Positions 1-8,193 are shown, counted from the stretch's first letter. The stretch: DNA of 17,022 nt from an uncultured Pseudomonadota bacterium (GCA_946478635.1 CAMLCX010000044.1:1-17022), one strand, 5' to 3'. Numbers and translations: made by a program. The notes: generated by a model not told the origin, from the sequence alone.

Positions 1-426
1 AAGAAGGCAGTGAATGGGTCACGAGTTCTGGTTCTGGGCGTCGCTTACAAGAAAAACGTCAGTGACTGCCGCGAATCGCCGGCTCTCGATGTGATGCGTC
101 TACTAAGCGAAAAGGGCGCGATTCTGACCTACAACGATCCGCTGGTACCCAGCTTGCGCCTAGGTAGGAGCACGCTCAAATCAATCGAAGCCAGCCCCGC
201 GAAGATCGCCGAGCACGACTGCGTGATCATTCTCACTGACCACAGCACCTACGACATCCGCGCGATCGTCGAAGCTGCAAAACTGGTGATCGACACCAGA
301 AACTCGACCAAGGACTTACACGAGTTCAAAGACAAGATCATTAAGCTGGGCGCTGGTAACAATCAGCCGCGGCGCGAGCGCCACGACGACGATCATGAAA
401 CGGCGCTGGAGATAACTGCTCATTGA
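1..426 (+). CDS. Nucleotide-sugar dehydrogenase, C-terminal fragment (5' end outside window)
   Basis: The frame is open from base 1, so this is the 3' part of a longer gene; the GTG at base 10 lies inside the domain and is not a start. The residues match the C-terminal domain of the UDP-glucose/GDP-mannose dehydrogenase family: a GVAYKKN stretch, then RESPALDV, YNDP, and a late LVIDTRN. This domain binds the UDP part of the sugar nucleotide; the NAD-binding domain and catalytic cysteine would lie upstream. The GVAYK form, not GLTFK, points to the WbpA/WbpO branch (UDP-N-acetylhexosamine 6-dehydrogenases), which make uronic-acid precursors for surface polysaccharide. That assignment is inference. 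The last 20 or so residues are a charged tail rich in Arg, Asp and His. The gene ends convergent to secA. Confidence 0.88.
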   Translation, partial: KKAVNGSRVLVLGVAYKKNVSDCRESPALDVMRLLSEKGAILTYNDPLVPSLRLGRSTLKSIEASPAKIAEHDCVIILTDHSTYDIRAIVEAAKLVIDTRNSTKDLHEFKDKIIKLGAGNNQPRRERHDDDHETALEITAH

Positions 427-455
427 AACGATCAACTGATCAAAGAGGTAATCTA

Positions 456-515
456 ATGGGAACGACTCACCTCCGGTACTCGCTTAATTGGATGAAATTT
501 CCCGGGAAGAACTAA
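456..515 (+). CDS. Possible 19-codon ORF after the dehydrogenase gene
   Basis: A short ATG-to-TAA frame of 19 codons starts 29 nt after the dehydrogenase stop, with an AGAGG-like sequence 8 nt before the ATG. It encodes MGTTHLRYSLNWMKFPGKN. I recognise no family. It could be a leader peptide, the remnant 5' end of a deleted gene of the polysaccharide cluster, or chance. The rest of the 109-nt gap to secA holds a TTCCCGGGAA palindrome and a weak CGCG stem, but no clear terminator. Confidence 0.2.
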   Translation: MGTTHLRYSLNWMKFPGKN

Positions 516-535
516 ACTTGCGCGTCTGTCGCGGG

Positions 536-3500
536 TTATTTACCATGGCAGCGCTTATATTTTTTGCCGCTGCCACAGGGGCATGGGTCATTGCGACCCA
601 CCTTGTCACCATCCCGTTTCGCGGTGGTGATTGGCCGCGCGGCAATCGGCTCGGTGCCGTGACTTAAGACCATCCTTTGCGGGCTGGGTTGTTGAAGTTC
701 GACCTGTGGTGCTACGTTCTCGCGCGCCAGCTCGACGGTGAAGAGCTTCTGAATCACATCCTCTTCTTTGCGATGAATCATCTCCTCGAACATGTCGTAG
801 CCTTCTTTTTGGTATTCCTGCAGCGGATTTTTCTGTCCGTATCCGCGCAAGCCGATCCCCTCTTTGAGGTGATCCATGTTCAGAAGATGATCCTTCCAAA
901 GACTATCGATGGTCTGCAGCATGATGATTTTTTCCAGCTGCCGCAGCATGGGCTCGCCGAAGCGCTTCTCTTTGTCCTCGTAAGCTTCGAGAATTCGCGT
1001 GCGCGCAAGATCGTCCACGCCTTCGGGAGATAACTCTTCGTCCTCGGTTTTTAACTCCATGCGCAAGTTGAATTGCCGGTATAACGCTTCACGCAGGCCA
1101 TTAAGGTCCCAATCCGAAGGGTGAGCCTCTTTGTCCGTGTAACGCGCAACAATGTCGTCGGCCAGACTTTCGGCCAGCTCTACGACTTGTTCTTTCAGCA
1201 TCTGCCCTTTCAAAACTTCGCGACGTTCGTTGTAGACAACCTCGCGCTGTTTGTTGAGCACATCGTCGTACTCCAGGAGGTGCTTCCGAATATCGAAATT
1301 GTGCGCTTCGACCTTTTTCTGCGCGTTCTCGATCGCGCGCGTAACCAGCCCGTGTTCGATCGGCACGCCCTCCTCCATACCGAGCCGGCTCATGATGCCT
1401 TGAATTCGATCAGCGCCGAAGATGCGCATCAAATCGTCTTCCAATGAAAGATAAAACCGGGACGACCCCGGGTCGCCTTGCCGCCCGGCGCGACCCCGGA
1501 GCTGGTTATCGATGCGTCTGCTCTCATGCCGTTCCGTACCGAGGATATGCAATCCCCCGGCTGCGATCACCTGCTCCTTCTCTTGGCCGCATACCGAGTT
1601 GTATTTTCCAAAGATTTCATCGAAACGCTGGCGATACTGGTCCGGAGCCTTGTCCAGTTCCTCTCGGACCTGTTCCACCATTCGTAAATATTCTTGGCGT
1701 TTCGTTTCATGGTGAAGCTGCGCCTGTTGAACAGCCTGCTCATAGGGCAAGCGAATCTCCTCGTGGCGGATCTCCGCCTCTTGAAAAGCCCGATGCGCGC
1801 TCTCAAATTCAGCAACGGTCGCCGCATGTTCACCCTGGGCAAGGAGCGCCCGCGCATGTTCGAACTCGAGATCGATCAGACGCTGCTCGTAAAGCCGGCG
1901 CCTTTCATCGAGCGCCTCGATCAGAGCGTCGCGTTCAGCGCTATTTTCCTGCCAGCGCTCCAGTGCGGCGCTAAAGTCGTTCTTCGCATCCTCGAAACCC
2001 GCCGCGGGGGTGTTGCCGTTTGCCGCATTCAATATAGCCGACTCGAACGTGTCTTTGGCTTTGAGATAGCCATCCGGAATGGGGCGCAAGTTGTGCAGCG
2101 CTTCAATCAACTCCGTCGCTGACAGGTCCTCGTAGCGCTCGCGCGCCGCACGAAAGGGCGAAATCGCGCGGATCTCGCGCTGCAGCTCCGTCGTCCGCTT
2201 CAACGCATCGCCGCGCTGCTGTTCGAAGAGCTCGCCTTCCTTGAGGTACTTTCTCTCCGCGCGCTGGATCTCTTCTTCGTATTTCTCCCTCAGTTCGCGC
2301 AATGCATCTTCGTAGCGCGCCGCGCCTTCGATGGGTAACTTGGCGGCGCGGCTGATCCATTCATTCTCCATATCCGAGCGCGCGAGAAATTCCGGATTGC
2401 CACCGAGCAAAATGTCAGTGCCGCGGCCTGCCATGTTGGTCGCGATGGTCACGGCATTGAACCGCCCCGCCTGCGCAATGATGCTCGCCTCGGCTTCGTG
2501 ATTCACCGCGTTCAGAACGTTGTGCTTGATGCCTTTCTTTTTGAGCATGCGCGAAATACGCTCGGACTTCGCTACCGACGTCGTTCCGACCAAGATCGGT
2601 TGCCCTTTCTTGTTGCGCTCTTCGATTTCCTGCACCACCGCGTCATATTTTTCATTGTCCGAGCGGTAGACGACGTCCGGAAGATCCTGGCGCACCATGG
2701 CACGGTGGGTCGGCACCACGGTGACATCGAGCTTGTAAATCTTTTTGAATTCGGGCGCTTCCGTATCGGCGGTTCCCGTCATGCCCGCGAGCTTTTTGTA
2801 CATGCGGAAGTAATTTTGAATGGTGATCGTCGCCAGTGTCTGATTTTCCTCGCGGATATGAACGCGCTCCTTTGCTTCCACCGCCTGGTGCAGCCCATCG
2901 GACCAGCGCCGGCCGGGCATGAGGCGCCCGGTGAATTCGTCAACGATGATCACTTCGCCGTCCTTGACGACGTAGTCGACATCGCGTTTGAAAATCGCAT
3001 GCGCTTTTAACGCCTGCTGCACGTGATGCAGCGTGTCGATCTGGCGCGGGTCGTAGAGATTGTGCACGCCCAGGAGCCGCTCAACTTTCGCCACGCCGCC
3101 TTCGGTCAGCGTCACGGACCGGCTTTTCTCATCCACCGTGTAGTCCCCTTTGGCGTCGATCGCGGCGCGATCTTCCTGGGAAGGGTCGCCCTGGATCACC
3201 GCGCCGCGCTGAAGCTTGGGGATGATGCGGTCGATGAGATAATACTTGTCCGTCGATTCTTCAGCCGGGCCGGAAATAATCAGCGGCGTTCTCGCCTCGT
3301 CGATGAGAATATTATCGACTTCATCGACCACCGCATAGTTGAGCTCCCGCTGGACGTACTCCTCCAGCGAAAATTTCATATTGTCGCGCAAATAATCAAA
3401 ACCGAACTCATTGTTTGTGCCGTAAGTGATGTCCGCGAGATAAGCTTCCTGCCGGGTAATCGGGCGCAAATTGAGGTAGCGATAGTCCTGGGTGATAAAT

Positions 3501-4126
3501 GTCGGATCGAAGAGATAACTCGTCTCGTGCACGATGGACGCCGTTGTCAAACCCAGCTTGTGGTAGATCGGCCCCATCCACTGCACATCACGGCGGGCCA
3601 AATAGTCGTTAACCGTGATCAGGTGGACGCCCCTGCCCGTGAGCGCGTTAAGATACAGCGACAGCGTCGCCACCAGGGTTTTACCTTCGCCGGTTTTCAT
3701 CTCGGCGATCTTGCCCTCGTGCAGCACCGTGCCGCCGATCAGTTGAACATCAAAATGGCGCAGTCCGATGGCGCGCCGGGAGGCCTCGCGCACCGCGGCG
3801 AATGCCTGCGGCAAAAGTTCCTGGAGAACCTCGGTTTCCTTTTGCCGCAGTTGTTTGTCGAGCTCATCAGCCTGGCTCTTATGCTCATCGCGCTCATCTG
3901 GTTCTGCGCTGAGCGGGGCCGCAACCGCCTCTTCCAATTCTTGCCTTAGGGTCGCTGTTGCCGCGACAATCTTTTTTTTGAATTCGGCGGTCTTTGCCGC
4001 CAGCTCCGCGTCCGTTAAACGCTGATATTCCGGCTCCAGATTGTTGATTTCGCCGACATACGGACGGATGCGTTTGATTTCCCGCTCGTTCTTGGTGCCA
4101 ACGATCTTTTTTATCCAATCAATCAT
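536..4126 (-). CDS. secA: Protein translocase ATPase SecA with greatly enlarged VAR region
   Basis: SecA is the cytosolic motor that drives unfolded preproteins through SecYEG. The 1196-residue frame is about 300 longer than E. coli SecA (901). Visible landmarks: Walker A GEGKT (146-150), DEAD-like DEVD (268-271) followed by [15 protein letters not shown], the preprotein cross-linking region, [13 protein letters not shown] (445-457), [12 protein letters not shown] (565-576), [20 protein letters not shown] (863-882), helical scaffold and wing regions (about 900-1130), and a C-terminal zinc motif with Cys1182, Cys1184, Cys1193 and His1194. The extra length sits mainly in two places: about 43 charged residues near 54-97, and about 270 residues (581-850) where E. 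coli has its short VAR segment. Both are in frame with conserved flanks, so this is not a fusion or frameshift. ATG start; the ribosome site is weak (GGGAG, 12 nt upstream). Last gene of the minus-strand block. Confidence 0.97.
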   Translation of the reverse strand: MIDWIKKIVGTKNEREIKRIRPYVGEINNLEPEYQRLTDAELAAKTAEFKKKIVAATATLRQELEEAVAAPLSAEPDERDEHKSQADELDKQLRQKETEVLQELLPQAFAAVREASRRAIGLRHFDVQLIGGTVLHEGKIAEMKTGEGKTLVATLSLYLNALTGRGVHLITVNDYLARRDVQWMGPIYHKLGLTTASIVHETSYLFDPTFITQDYRYLNLRPITRQEAYLADITYGTNNEFGFDYLRDNMKFSLEEYVQRELNYAVVDEVDNILIDEARTPLIISGPAEESTDKYYLIDRIIPKLQRGAVIQGDPSQEDRAAIDAKGDYTVDEKSRSVTLTEGGVAKVERLLGVHNLYDPRQIDTLHHVQQALKAHAIFKRDVDYVVKDGEVIIVDEFTGRLMPGRRWSDGLHQAVEAKERVHIREENQTLATITIQNYFRMYKKLAGMTGTADTEAPEFKKIYKLDVTVVPTHRAMVRQDLPDVVYRSDNEKYDAVVQEIEERNKKGQPILVGTTSVAKSERISRMLKKKGIKHNVLNAVNHEAEASIIAQAGRFNAVTIATNMAGRGTDILLGGNPEFLARSDMENEWISRAAKLPIEGAARYEDALRELREKYEEEIQRAERKYLKEGELFEQQRGDALKRTTELQREIRAISPFRAARERYEDLSATELIEALHNLRPIPDGYLKAKDTFESAILNAANGNTPAAGFEDAKNDFSAALERWQENSAERDALIEALDERRRLYEQRLIDLEFEHARALLAQGEHAATVAEFESAHRAFQEAEIRHEEIRLPYEQAVQQAQLHHETKRQEYLRMVEQVREELDKAPDQYRQRFDEIFGKYNSVCGQEKEQVIAAGGLHILGTERHESRRIDNQLRGRAGRQGDPGSSRFYLSLEDDLMRIFGADRIQGIMSRLGMEEGVPIEHGLVTRAIENAQKKVEAHNFDIRKHLLEYDDVLNKQREVVYNERREVLKGQMLKEQVVELAESLADDIVARYTDKEAHPSDWDLNGLREALYRQFNLRMELKTEDEELSPEGVDDLARTRILEAYEDKEKRFGEPMLRQLEKIIMLQTIDSLWKDHLLNMDHLKEGIGLRGYGQKNPLQEYQKEGYDMFEEMIHRKEEDVIQKLFTVELARENVAPQVELQQPSPQRMVLSHGTEPIAARPITTAKRDGDKVGRNDPCPCGSGKKYKRCHGK

Positions 4127-4177
4127 GCGCTGAGAATGCTCCCTGCCTGCGCGGCGGCGGAAGAGGCTTCAAACCTG

Positions 4178-4205
4178 TAGATAACGTCAAAATACATGAT
4201 TCCAA
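4178..4205 (-). promoter_or_regulatory. Possible sigma70-type promoter for secA
   Basis: Reading the minus strand in the 108-nt gap between murI and secA, TTGGAA (4205-4200) is followed after 16 nt by TATCTA (4183-4178). These match the -35 and -10 consensus at only 4 and 3 positions. The relatively long murI-secA gap is the main reason to expect a promoter here. The call rests on weak sequence similarity alone. Confidence 0.2.
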
Positions 4206-4234
4206 AGGCAACTTAAAGGGTCGGATGAGGCTGC

Positions 4235-5035
4235 TCAACGCTCGATCCGCACCGCCGATTCGACTTTTTCTCCGAGAAAACGCCGGCCCACTTTGATGAA
4301 GCGATCGGGCGCGTCGGTGACAAAAAAACTATGGACGCCCTTGCCGGTCTTTCTTACAAGTGAGGATTCTTTGAGCATAACCGCCACTTGCCTTGCAGTT
4401 TCCTCAGCAGAATCGACAAGTCGCACACCGCCGCCCAAAAATTTACGAATTGATTTCTTCAATAACGGATAATGCGTGCAACCGAGAATCAAAGTGTCGA
4501 TGCCGCTTTGCTTGAGACTTGCGAGGTAGGCCTTGACCGTCATCTCAACGACTTCATTGTCCGTCCAACCTTCTTCCACTAACGGAACAAACAACGGGCA
4601 CGCCCGGCTGTACACTTCCACCGACGGATCCGCCGCTTTGAGGGCGCGCGTGTAGGCGCCGCTTTGGATCGTCGCTTCAGTTCCGATCACGCCGATTTTT
4701 TTGTTTTTTGTGCTCCCTAGCGCGCGTCCAACTCCGGGCTCAATCACGCCCACGACCGGTAAAGCAAGCTCTTTTTGCAAACGTTCGAGAGCGATAGCGG
4801 TCGAAGTGTTACAGGCCACAACGACAACTTTTACGCCCTTCTCGACGAGAAATTGACTGTTTTCGAACGAGTAACGCAATACCGTGTCGACCGACTTCGT
4901 GCCATAGGGCGACCTTGCCGTATCGCCAAGATAGACGGTGTTTTCTCTCGGAAGCGCCTCGATGATCTCGTGCAGCACGGTCAAGCCGCCAATGCCCGAA
5001 TCGAATACGCCGATAGCGCTGTCGTGATTAAGCAT
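4235..5035 (-). CDS. murI: Glutamate racemase
   Basis: MurI converts L-glutamate to D-glutamate for the second position of the peptidoglycan stem peptide. The 266-residue product starts with the family signature IGVFDSGIGGLTVL and carries both catalytic cysteines: Cys75 in VACNTSTA and Cys186 in LGCTHYPL, with Asp12-Ser13 and His188 nearby. Length is normal. The frame is open up to 5098, but the extra 21 residues (rich in Lys, Arg, Asn) lie outside the conserved fold and inside the upstream gene. I prefer the ATG at 5035, which overlaps the stop of the radical SAM gene by 8 nt (ATGCTTAA), so translation is probably coupled. No strong ribosome site is visible, which fits coupling. Confidence 0.95.
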   Translation of the reverse strand: MLNHDSAIGVFDSGIGGLTVLHEIIEALPRENTVYLGDTARSPYGTKSVDTVLRYSFENSQFLVEKGVKVVVVACNTSTAIALERLQKELALPVVGVIEPGVGRALGSTKNKKIGVIGTEATIQSGAYTRALKAADPSVEVYSRACPLFVPLVEEGWTDNEVVEMTVKAYLASLKQSGIDTLILGCTHYPLLKKSIRKFLGGGVRLVDSAEETARQVAVMLKESSLVRKTGKGVHSFFVTDAPDRFIKVGRRFLGEKVESAVRIER

Positions 5036-6137
5036 GAATCGGCTGTTGAACTTCCGGCGCCATTTGGTTGCCGAGTTCTTTCTCGCATGCGGGTGCAAAA
5101 CCGAAAACTTGCTCCCATACTTTGCGGGACTCCATGCATAAATAAATTTTCACAGTCGGCGCCCCGCGTCTAATCCAGCGGACCATCTTTCGATACATCT
5201 CGACCCGCAACGGCTGAAAATAACGGAATTTGCCGTCCGGACAAAGCACCTGCTCGCCGGTCAAGAGGCCCGATTTCGGATAGCGCTCTCGCATCGTGCG
5301 CTTGAGACCGGGCGTTTGACGCAATACCCCCAGGCTTAACCAGGAAAGCTTGCGCCAATCGATGGTGGCAAACGTCTGCTCGAGCATGGATTGGTAATCA
5401 GACTCCCACCCCGGGTATTCGATCATGGGGTCGAAGTGAAATCCCAGGCGGTAACCGGCCTCCTGGCAGAGACGCGCTGCTTCAAGTCTTTCACCGAGAG
5501 ACGCCGTGCCATGCTCGTCGAGATCGATCACCTTCTGAGGATTCATCGACCAACCGACAACCACACGGCCCTTGGGATTGAGATCGAGCAAGCCATCGAC
5601 AGAGTCGCTCTTGGTTTTCAATTCGAGCAATACGTTGGGTTGCTCGGCAAAATACGGGATGAGCTCCCGAACCATGCCCGTGTAAGGCTCGAGAGCAAGG
5701 CTATCGGTGATTTCTCCGGTGCCAATGCGGAAGAAAACACCGCGATGGCGCGCCAGGGTCCGGTCGGCTTCGTCGATCAGATCGTTGACGTTGCTGAAAA
5801 CCTTGAGCGCGGCGTTGTCCGCCAAATATTCCTGCAAGTAACAATAGCTGCAATCCATGGGGCAGTTACTTGCGAAATTGACGACAAAATAATTGCAGCA
5901 GACCTGCCCTTCGCTGCCCGGGCATTTCTTTAAAAATTCTCCTTTGTGCCGGGTGAGATAAAGTATTTTCTTCGCCGCCCCGAAGCGATCGCCGCGCCCG
6001 CTGGTCGCGCGCTCGGTGCCGATACCGTCTACGACCTTGAAAGACAAGTGCCCCAAGGTCCGGCGCAGGTTTCGATAGATCGGACTGGACTCCGACCCGC
6101 TTTCGACGATGACTTCGTCGAAATGAAGATGCTTCAT
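5028..6137 (-). CDS. SPL-family (SplB-like) radical SAM protein
   Basis: The 369-residue protein carries a radical SAM cluster site with Cys92, Cys96 and Cys99 (NCPMDCSYCYLQ). Three extra cysteines lie just before it (Cys72, Cys80, Cys81). The downstream sequence (RIGTGEITDSLALE at 137-150, LLELKTKS, FHFDPMI) matches the spore photoproduct lyase superfamily (COG1533). True SPL repairs the spore photoproduct thymine dimer and uses a cysteine about 43 residues after the cluster to return a hydrogen atom. Here that stretch reads GTGEITD and has no cysteine, and nothing else suggests sporulation, so the substrate is unknown; nucleic acid remains plausible. ATG start with an AGGG element about 10 nt upstream. 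It begins 10 nt after the HTH gene and overlaps murI by 8 nt. Confidence 0.85.
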   Translation of the reverse strand: MKHLHFDEVIVESGSESSPIYRNLRRTLGHLSFKVVDGIGTERATSGRGDRFGAAKKILYLTRHKGEFLKKCPGSEGQVCCNYFVVNFASNCPMDCSYCYLQEYLADNAALKVFSNVNDLIDEADRTLARHRGVFFRIGTGEITDSLALEPYTGMVRELIPYFAEQPNVLLELKTKSDSVDGLLDLNPKGRVVVGWSMNPQKVIDLDEHGTASLGERLEAARLCQEAGYRLGFHFDPMIEYPGWESDYQSMLEQTFATIDWRKLSWLSLGVLRQTPGLKRTMRERYPKSGLLTGEQVLCPDGKFRYFQPLRVEMYRKMVRWIRRGAPTVKIYLCMESRKVWEQVFGFAPACEKELGNQMAPEVQQPIHA

Positions 6138-6147
6138 AAATGTTGCC

Positions 6148-6705
6148 CTAACTCTGACCTTGCACCTTTTCGGTAGTCTGGCCGGACAACAGATCGAAAA
6201 TTTCCGTAGTCCAGGTCGTGGTCGCAGCGGCGTTCAATCTGTTTGTCAGCTCCTCAAGTTCAGCCACAGAGCCGGCGCTAAATTCCACCCGCAGCCGGCC
6301 GCCTTCCAAACCCGGCGGCACACTCACTTGGATCTCGGCGGGAAGCTTGAGCGCCAGGATCTTCAGTCGAATCCGCTCTTCAACTGCCGCGAGGCGCGGA
6401 AATCTCCAGCGTCTCAGTTGCTCTTTAATGCGCTTGAGTTTGTCGGCTCGACCCAGACGCGGATCGGTTTTAATGGAGAGGACCGCCGGTCGGCACAAGA
6501 TCTCGCGGATTTTGGTAACGTCGCGCAGCGAAATCTCCTCCAGCCAATCCAGCATGTCGCGTAGATGGTTCTCGCTGATCTTCAGGCTCACGGCGATCTC
6601 TTGCAAGCTTTCTTGATCCGCCGCATCCCAAGCGAGCCAGCGCTCAAGCGTCTGCCGGTGGAAACCCCTGGCCGTCGCGTAATCGCGAATCGCGCTCTCC
6701 GCCAT
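6148..6705 (-). CDS. HTH-like protein of unknown function, upstream of SPL-like gene
   Basis: I do not recognise a named family. From the chosen ATG the product has 185 residues. Residues about 32-63 (ESLQEIAVSLKISENHLRDM) look like a helix-turn-helix. A basic helix follows (DKLKRIKEQLRRWRFPR). The C-terminal part (about 115-175) alternates strands and a helix, and vaguely resembles a ParB-type dimerisation domain. There are no signal or membrane segments. The frame can be extended to a TTG at 6732, but the ATG at 6705 has a GGAGAG ribosome site 5 nt upstream, so I use it. Its first 62 nt overlap the end of the glycosyltransferase gene, and it ends 10 nt before the radical SAM gene. Position suggests a regulator or DNA-binding partner of that protein; this is inference. 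Confidence 0.7.
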   Translation of the reverse strand: MAESAIRDYATARGFHRQTLERWLAWDAADQESLQEIAVSLKISENHLRDMLDWLEEISLRDVTKIREILCRPAVLSIKTDPRLGRADKLKRIKEQLRRWRFPRLAAVEERIRLKILALKLPAEIQVSVPPGLEGGRLRVEFSAGSVAELEELTNRLNAAATTTWTTEIFDLLSGQTTEKVQGQS

Positions 6706-7585
6706 CTGTTCTCTCCAACTCGAATTCGGCAAGCACCGCTTCGAAATCGTCTGCTTCGCGCGTCTTTCCCCGTTTGCGCGCGCCGTTTGCCAGCACTCCG
6801 ATTTTGTGCCGCAAGACGTCCAAGGCGGCGCTCCTTCGCGCGCCTGCCAATTCTCCGCGTAGGAGCTTCTGCAGCGCCATTACTCGATAACGGTCCATGC
6901 CCCACAGGGAACGGGATAATTGATCGGCATGCCCGCCGCGCTTGACGACGAGCGGCTCGGGAAGCAGCACAACCGGCCGATCCACCGCAACGCGCAACCA
7001 CAGATCGTAGTCCTCACACACAGGGAAGGTTTCGTCGAACCCGCCGAGATCTCGAAATAACTGTCGCGTCATCATCACCGCTGATGGACTGACCAGGCAC
7101 AGATCGAGGCTAGGTCGGAAGACGTCCCCCGACGGCTTCCGATGAACAGCCCTGGGATTGACCCGGACGCCGTTACGGATCCAAATCTCCTCGGTCTGAC
7201 AGATCTGGATTTCCGGATGTTGCGCCATGAATTTTGTTTGGCGCGCCAGTTTTCCGGGTTGCCACAAATCATCCGAATCGAGAAAAGCGATATAACGACC
7301 CGTGGCCCGACCGACCCCGATGTTGCGAGCAGCCGAGACACCCCTTCGTTCAGTTCGGACAACCTGCAGCCTCGAACCGAATTTTGCCAATTCAGCCGAC
7401 GTATCGTCGGTCGAGCCATCGTCGACCACGATGAGCTCAAAGTCGTCGAAACTTTGGGCCAATACCGAATTGACCGCTTCGCCGAGCATGGGCCATCGGT
7501 TGAAGGTAGGAATAATAACGCTGACGTCGGGCGGCACGGTGCAAACCCAATTGGAGCTTGAGGCAAAAATCCCAAACGACGGCAT
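6644..7585 (-). CDS. Family 2 (GT-A) glycosyltransferase
   Basis: The 313-residue protein has the GT2 layout. VSVIIPTFNR (21-30) opens the nucleotide-binding fold. VVDDGSTDD (53-61) gives the first aspartates, FLDSDD (101-106) holds the metal-binding DXD, and CEDYDLWLRV (190-199) is the region of the catalytic base. No transmembrane helix is seen, so it is probably cytosolic or membrane-associated and adds a sugar to a surface glycan. Donor and acceptor cannot be read from sequence. The ATG at 7585 has no clear ribosome site; a GTG at 7537, just before the conserved PPDVSVIIP, is an alternative. The last 20 codons overlap the next gene by 62 nt, and this tail (rich in Gly, Asp, Arg) lies outside the conserved fold. 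It starts 19 nt after the CoxG-like gene. Confidence 0.88.
   Translation of the reverse strand: MPSFGIFASSSNWVCTVPPDVSVIIPTFNRWPMLGEAVNSVLAQSFDDFELIVVDDGSTDDTSAELAKFGSRLQVVRTERRGVSAARNIGVGRATGRYIAFLDSDDLWQPGKLARQTKFMAQHPEIQICQTEEIWIRNGVRVNPRAVHRKPSGDVFRPSLDLCLVSPSAVMMTRQLFRDLGGFDETFPVCEDYDLWLRVAVDRPVVLLPEPLVVKRGGHADQLSRSLWGMDRYRVMALQKLLRGELAGARRSAALDVLRHKIGVLANGARKRGKTREADDFEAVLAEFELERTDGGERDSRLRDGQGFPPADA
6711..6716 (-). promoter_or_regulatory. Ribosome binding site deciding the start of the HTH-like gene
   Basis: GGAGAG on the minus strand lies 5 nt before the ATG at 6705-6703 and inside the 3' end of the glycosyltransferase gene. It favours this ATG over the TTG at 6732, which has no comparable element. 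Confidence 0.55.
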
Positions 7586-7604
7586 GGTCAGGTAGCCGCA
7601 GCGA

Positions 7605-8036
7605 TCAAATAAACGTTTCGATTTTTTTGAAAAACTGATCGACCATCATCTTGGTCACGCCATTGAGCATGCGTTGACCGACGCTGGCGATCAGCCCGCC
7701 GACTTTGGCATCGGCGCTGTACTTGAGCACGGTCTGACCGTTCAGTTCTTCCAAATCGATGGCAACGTCGCCTTGCATAAATCCCGGCCCTCCCGAACCT
7801 TCCCCGCTCAAAACATAATGCACCGGCACCTGTTTGTCCTTGATCGCGACTTTACCCTTGTAGGTTCCCTTCACGGAGGCGACCCCAACTTTCATCACCG
7901 CTTCATATTGATCCGGGCCCGCTTCGGTCATGCTCTCGCAACCCGGCATACACTGAGCCATGATTTTTGGATCAAGCAATACTTGCCAAACCCGCTCGCG
8001 CGGCGCATTGAAGGTATAGCTGCCTTCGATCTTCAA
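7605..8036 (-). CDS. CoxG-like SRPBCC protein (carbon monoxide dehydrogenase subunit G family)
   Basis: The 143-residue product begins MKIEGSYTFNAPRERVWQVL and continues through a CMPGCES segment to an amphipathic C-terminal helix, matching the CoxG family (PF06240, START/SRPBCC fold). In aerobic CO oxidisers CoxG helps attach CO dehydrogenase to the membrane. Many orphan homologues have no assigned role, and no coxMSL-type genes lie here. The start is TTG: an in-frame TAG lies immediately upstream, the conserved N-terminus begins exactly at this codon, and a GAGGG ribosome site lies 9 nt before it. This is the first gene of the minus-strand block. Membrane or lipid-ligand binding is a reasonable guess only. 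Confidence 0.88.
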   Translation of the reverse strand: MKIEGSYTFNAPRERVWQVLLDPKIMAQCMPGCESMTEAGPDQYEAVMKVGVASVKGTYKGKVAIKDKQVPVHYVLSGEGSGGPGFMQGDVAIDLEELNGQTVLKYSADAKVGGLIASVGQRMLNGVTKMMVDQFFKKIETFI

Positions 8037-8045
8037 CTAGGTAAT

Positions 8046-8050
8046 CCCTC
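8046..8050 (-). promoter_or_regulatory. Ribosome binding site for the TTG start of the CoxG-like gene
   Basis: GAGGG on the minus strand lies 9 nt before the TTG at 8036-8034. With the in-frame TAG right before the TTG and the family-typical N-terminus, it supports the unusual start codon. Confidence 0.5.
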
Positions 8051-8193
8051 GGCTTTCTGTTGCCGCTGCTTCAACGCTCGAATGATTAAATGTAATGCGA
8101 AAGAACATAACGTTCACAGAGCCAGAAAACAACAGCATGTCAGCCAACCAAGTCGGACGGCTGTCCGCTTCGGTGTCGCTATTACCATGCTGA

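Noticed and set aside
498..535. Possible bidirectional terminator between the dehydrogenase gene and secA
   Set aside because: The TTCCCGGGAA palindrome has no T-run, and the CGCG stem (521-533) is only 4 bp; neither meets a terminator pattern.
1444..2122. Plus-strand open frames opposite the secA VAR expansion
   Set aside because: The minus-strand frame is continuous with conserved SecA motifs on both sides; the plus frames overlap each other and look like shadows.
1577..2386. SecA gene as a fusion or mis-assembly, with foreign sequence in the middle
   Set aside because: Both flanks are in frame and complete, composition matches the rest of the gene, and the position coincides exactly with the naturally variable VAR segment.
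2498..3949. Long plus-strand open frames (170 and 308 codons) opposite secA
   Set aside because: They mirror the conserved secA reading frame on the other strand, show no recognisable family, are rich in His and Arg as expected of antisense shadows, and have no separate regulatory signals.
5391..5933. 180-codon plus-strand frame opposite the radical SAM gene
   Set aside because: The opposite strand carries a clear Cys-X3-Cys-X2-Cys radical SAM protein; the plus frame is a shadow without family features.
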